Shown in pieces: positions 61,244 to 64,000 of a stretch of 64,000 nt of DNA. The first letter of the stretch is position 1. Every line of letters begins with the position of its first letter. Under the pieces are notes generated by a model. The model saw nothing but the letters and a program-made list of their open reading frames with translations. It did not search any database and was not told the DNA's origin. Origin of the DNA: Candidatus Didemnitutus mandela. Its GTDB lineage: Bacteria; Verrucomicrobiota; Verrucomicrobiia; Opitutales; Opitutaceae. The translations under genes were made by a program, and so were the position numbers. The DNA lies in contig NJAL01000004.1 of assembly GCA_002591725.1 (NCBI GenBank), forward strand, positions 62,001 through 126,000, read 5' to 3'.

Positions 61244-62294
61244 TTTTCTCATGCCCGACCCAAAGGGCCCAGCTGCGATTGGCTTCCGCATGCCGGCCGA
61301 GTGGGAGCCCCAAGTCGCTATCTGGCTTTCGTGGCCGCATAAATACGCTTCATGGCCCCGCCAGTTTCGCCCGATTTCCTACATCTTCGCGCAGATCGTG
61401 AGCCAGATTTCGCGCTTTCAGGAAGTACGGATCAATGCTGCGGCGAAGTTGCAACCGCGTGCGAAACGCTTTTGCACCGCTGCGGGCGCGGACATGGCGC
61501 GGGTAACGTTCTACGACCATCCTACTAACGATGCGTGGTGCCGCGATCACGGACCGATCTTCGTCAAAAACGACAAGACCGGTGAGGTTGCGATCACAGA
61601 CTGGGTTTACAATGCTTGGGGCGACAAATATCTACCATACGATCTCGACAACCAAATTCCACCCAGCATTGCTCGAGAGTTGAAACTGCGCTGTTTCGAG
61701 AAAAACATGGTGCTCGAAGGCGGATCTATCGACGTGAACGGACAGGGCCTGCTGCTGACGAGCGAGCAATGCCTGCTGAACAAGAACCGCAACCCGCAGC
61801 TGAAACGTGAGCAAATCGAGCAGAACCTGAAGAACTATCTTGGCATCAAGCAGGTATTCTGGGTCGGTGGCGGGATCATCGGCGACGATACCGACGGGCA
61901 CATCGACGATACCACGCGTTTTTTCAAGACCGATGGCTTTGTGGCCTGTGTGGAGCCGAACAGGCGTGACCCAAACCATAAGATACTTTCGGAGAACCTC
62001 GAGCGGTTGCGTAGCTTCCGCACGCCGGCGGGAAAGAAATTCTCCATTGTAGAGCTGCCGATGCCGAAGCCGATCTCCTTTCAGGGACAACAGGTCCCAG
62101 CAAGTTACGCGAATTTTTTTACTATCAACGGTGCGGTGCTCGTGCCGCAGTTCCGCAAGCCGAAGCGCGATGCCGAGGCGCGCGAAATCGTGGGGAGCTG
62201 TTTCCCAGGCCGGGAAGTCATTGGTGTCGATTGCTACTACCTAATTTTGGGACTGGGCACGTTGCATTGTATTTCGCAGCAACAGCCTGCATAA
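61236..62294 (+). CDS. aguA: Agmatine deiminase
   Basis: A 352-residue enzyme of the peptidyl-arginine-deiminase fold that converts agmatine to N-carbamoylputrescine, the substrate of AguB. Motifs: FRMPAEWEPQVAIWLSWPH, DAWCRDHGPIFV, YNAWGDKY, LEGGSIDVNGQG, DTDGHIDDTTRF and the C-terminal GLGTLHCISQQ with the catalytic cysteine C345. The start is GTG at 61236 overlapping aguB; an internal ATG at 61251 is almost as good and would remove five residues. Arginine decarboxylase, which makes agmatine, is not in the window. Confidence 0.95.
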   Translation: MTDFLMPDPKGPAAIGFRMPAEWEPQVAIWLSWPHKYASWPRQFRPISYIFAQIVSQISRFQEVRINAAAKLQPRAKRFCTAAGADMARVTFYDHPTNDAWCRDHGPIFVKNDKTGEVAITDWVYNAWGDKYLPYDLDNQIPPSIARELKLRCFEKNMVLEGGSIDVNGQGLLLTSEQCLLNKNRNPQLKREQIEQNLKNYLGIKQVFWVGGGIIGDDTDGHIDDTTRFFKTDGFVACVEPNRRDPNHKILSENLERLRSFRTPAGKKFSIVELPMPKPISFQGQQVPASYANFFTINGAVLVPQFRKPKRDAEAREIVGSCFPGREVIGVDCYYLILGLGTLHCISQQQPA

Positions 62295-63003
62295 GTGTCT
62301 GGCGTCTTTTTCTCCTCATTCGCTTCTTTGCCTTTCTCCTTATGGCGTTGTCCTTGTCTTTCCTGGACCGCGAATCGACGTCTAACCGGCGGCCCGCCAG
62401 TCCAGTGTTTCGAAAAAGGTGCGGCCGCATACGGAATACCTTCCCGAAAATGTACACTCAGCAATAGCATATAATATTATATTCGGCGCAGCTTCAACCT
62501 AACACGGCCGACCCAGAGTCTCGCGCACATAGGCCGACCCAGAGTCTCGCGTACATAGAGGTGTTGGACGCGACAAACAATCGCGGGAGGGAAGTAGACT
62601 TGGCGGAAACTGGCGACGATCAGGCGGAGGTCCCACTGCTATTGACGGAGCAGATCTAGAACTTTTCGTCCAGATATAATAATAAGTAAGTATTTAATTA
62701 AAATAGCTTTATAAAAATTAAGCCTTCTCTTTTTTGTAGGAAATTCTGCAAGTTAGATGGTTTGGTGAGGTCTCAGAAGAAAAATAATTTTCCTGCTTGC
62801 AGGGAAAGGGAAATTCAGGGATTCTTGAATCCTTACTTATTCTTTTCAGTCAAGCCGGTGCGGTCGCGCACGCTCCATCCGGTTTTCCAGTTAGTTAGTT
62901 AGTTAACCTTCAACCAACCTGGACCCGTAAGGGTTCACGCTAAAAGTTTATCCATTACGGGGCGAATGGATGACTTTCGGCCACAGCTAACTTGAGCTCG
63001 TTA
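62295..63003. other. Non-coding region upstream of rpsA
   Basis: About 0.7 kb. It contains the 26-bp tandem repeat, an A+T-rich stretch (about 62660-62760), and four AGTT units at 62889-62904. The rpsA promoter presumably lies in the later part, but no clear -35/-10 pair was identified. No gene seen. Confidence 0.5.
62506..62557. repeat. 26-bp tandem repeat
   Basis: The unit begins GGCCGACCCAGAGTCTCGCG and ends CACATA. The copies are 62506-62531 and 62532-62557 and differ at one base (C/T near the end). Located in the spacer between aguA and rpsA. Confidence 0.93.
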
Positions 63004-64000
63004 ATGCAAGAATTGTTCGCCCAATTCCCCTTCGATAAGCTGAAGGAGGGCACAGTGGTCCAAGGCACAATCACGGAAATCCGCCAAAACGAAGCTGTTC
63101 TGGACATCGGTGGCAAAGCCGAAGGCGTAATCCCGGAGCACGAATTTTCTGACCTCGGTGAGTTGCAAATCGGCTCCGAAATTGAAGTCTTCCTCGAGAA
63201 GCTCGAGGACAAGGAGGGAAGACCCCTCCTCAGCTACGAAAAGGCGCAGCAAAAGAAGAACTGGGAAAATATTCTCGCCCACTGCACAGAAGGAGAAATC
63301 GTCTCCGGCCGCGTGAAAAGCAAGGTCAAGGGCGGTCTGCTCGTCTCCATCGGGGTTGATTCGTTTCTGCCCGCTTCCCACATCGACATCCAACCGCCCA
63401 GGAATCTCGATCAATACGTTGGCCAGACCCACGACTTCAAGGTTCTCAAAATACACCACGAGCGGAAGAACATCATTCTTTCCCGGCGCGAGTTAATCGA
63501 TGAACAGCGCCAGCAAAAGCGTCGCGATCTACTCGATAAACTGCAGCCTGGCCAGATCCGCAAGGGTGTCGTCAAAAACATCACCGATTTCGGTGCGTTC
63601 ATCGACCTCGACGGCATCGACGGCCTGCTCCACATTACTGATATGTCTTGGAACCGCATCGGTCACCCGTCCGAAATACTCAGGCAGGGCGAAAAGGTCG
63701 ATGTTATGGTTATCGACATCAAGCGCGAAAAGGAGCGCGTTTCTCTCGGCCTCAAACAGACCAAGAGCAATCCGTGGGACAACATAGACCATAAGTTTCC
63801 GATCGGTGCCAAGGCCCGTGGAAAGGTCGTCAATCTCGTTCCCTACGGCGCCTTCATCGAACTTGAACCCGGTGTCGAAGGTCTCGTGCACACTACCGAG
63901 ATGTCCTGGACGAAGCGTATTGCCAAGCCGTCTGAGCTTCTCAAGGTTGGCGATGAAGTTGAGGCGGTTGTTCTCGGTATCCAGAAGGGAGAACAAAAAA
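63004..64000 (+). CDS. rpsA: 30S ribosomal protein S1 (3' end outside window)
   Basis: 332 residues of S1 are visible and the frame is open to the window end. The start reads MQELFAQFPFDKLKEGTVVQ. Successive S1 RNA-binding domains follow: GTITEIRQNEAVLDIGGKAE, GRVKSKVKGGLLVSIGVDSF with LPASHIDIQPPRN, then KGVVKNITDFGAFIDLDGID and LLHITDMSWNRIGHPSEIL, then GKVVNLVPYGAFIELEPGVE. S1 brings mRNA to the 30S subunit, which matters where Shine-Dalgarno sites are weak, as they appear to be in this genome. An upstream TTG at 62992 would give SSL before MQEL and is possible; I chose the ATG. Confidence 0.97.
   Translation, partial: MQELFAQFPFDKLKEGTVVQGTITEIRQNEAVLDIGGKAEGVIPEHEFSDLGELQIGSEIEVFLEKLEDKEGRPLLSYEKAQQKKNWENILAHCTEGEIVSGRVKSKVKGGLLVSIGVDSFLPASHIDIQPPRNLDQYVGQTHDFKVLKIHHERKNIILSRRELIDEQRQQKRRDLLDKLQPGQIRKGVVKNITDFGAFIDLDGIDGLLHITDMSWNRIGHPSEILRQGEKVDVMVIDIKREKERVSLGLKQTKSNPWDNIDHKFPIGAKARGKVVNLVPYGAFIELEPGVEGLVHTTEMSWTKRIAKPSELLKVGDEVEAVVLGIQKGEQK

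Noticed and set aside
1..64000. tRNA, rRNA, transposases, phage genes or a polyketide/NRPS gene cluster
   Set aside because: Looked for tRNA T-loop motifs, transposase and integrase motifs and megasynthase domains by eye. None was found, although weak tRNA candidates could be missed without a covariance scan.

Overview
The window reads as part of the chromosome of a Verrucomicrobiota bacterium, most likely in or near the Opitutaceae. It appears to be host-associated and in an advanced stage of genome erosion. The lineage call is inference. It rests on the S11 and L17 extensions, the NMP-kinase-like gene between secY and map, and the pilus and secretin remnants. About 27.7 kb of 64 kb (about 43%) is intact coding sequence, and almost all of that is housekeeping. 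Most of the rest is decaying DNA in which ancestral proteins can still be read in pieces across shifted frames and stop codons. I found no rRNA, tRNA, CRISPR array, transposase or phage gene.

Layout. 1-5.2 kb: end of the ribosomal protein/RNA polymerase operon (secY, adk-like, map, rpsM, rpsK, rpsD, rpoA, rplQ). 5.2-8.4 kb: unrecognised non-coding DNA. 8.4-16 kb: guaA, gltA and the tight trio pdxJ-acpS-nnr, separated by debris that includes a perfect 181-bp tandem duplication. 16-27 kb: dead dprA and S9 peptidase genes, then intact hinT, nrdR and tgt, then dead UDP-glucuronate decarboxylase and circularly permuted ATP-grasp genes. 27-32 kb: secA (frameshifted at its zinc tail), a dead HAD hydrolase and lnt. 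32-41 kb: dead chemoreceptor, dead ExeA-type ATPase, intact ftsB-like gene, phosphohexomutase gene and a dead TPR-glycosyltransferase. 41-45 kb: pdhA-pdhB-pdhC and a Nudix gene on the minus strand. 45-58 kb: a long graveyard holding a whole sulfate ABC transporter operon (sbp-cysT-cysW-cysA) followed by a type IV pilus locus (pilM, PilN/PilO-like, secretin). 58-64 kb: 5'-3' exonuclease, an orphan OmpR-type regulator, aguB-aguA (putrescine from agmatine) and the start of rpsA.

How the genes fit together. What survives covers translation, transcription, Sec export, lipoprotein acylation, purine and B6 synthesis, CoA/ACP chemistry, entry of pyruvate into the TCA cycle, dNTP control and polyamine synthesis. 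What is dead concerns dealing with an outside world: sulfate import, pili, chemotaxis, DNA uptake, peptide breakdown and surface-sugar synthesis. That split fits a symbiont fed by its host. Several short perfect or near-perfect tandem duplications (10, 18, 18, 22, 26 and 181 bp) lie only in the dead DNA, which suggests ongoing slippage. Pseudogene limits are approximate because frames were joined by eye. Product names come from remembered family motifs, not from database searches.
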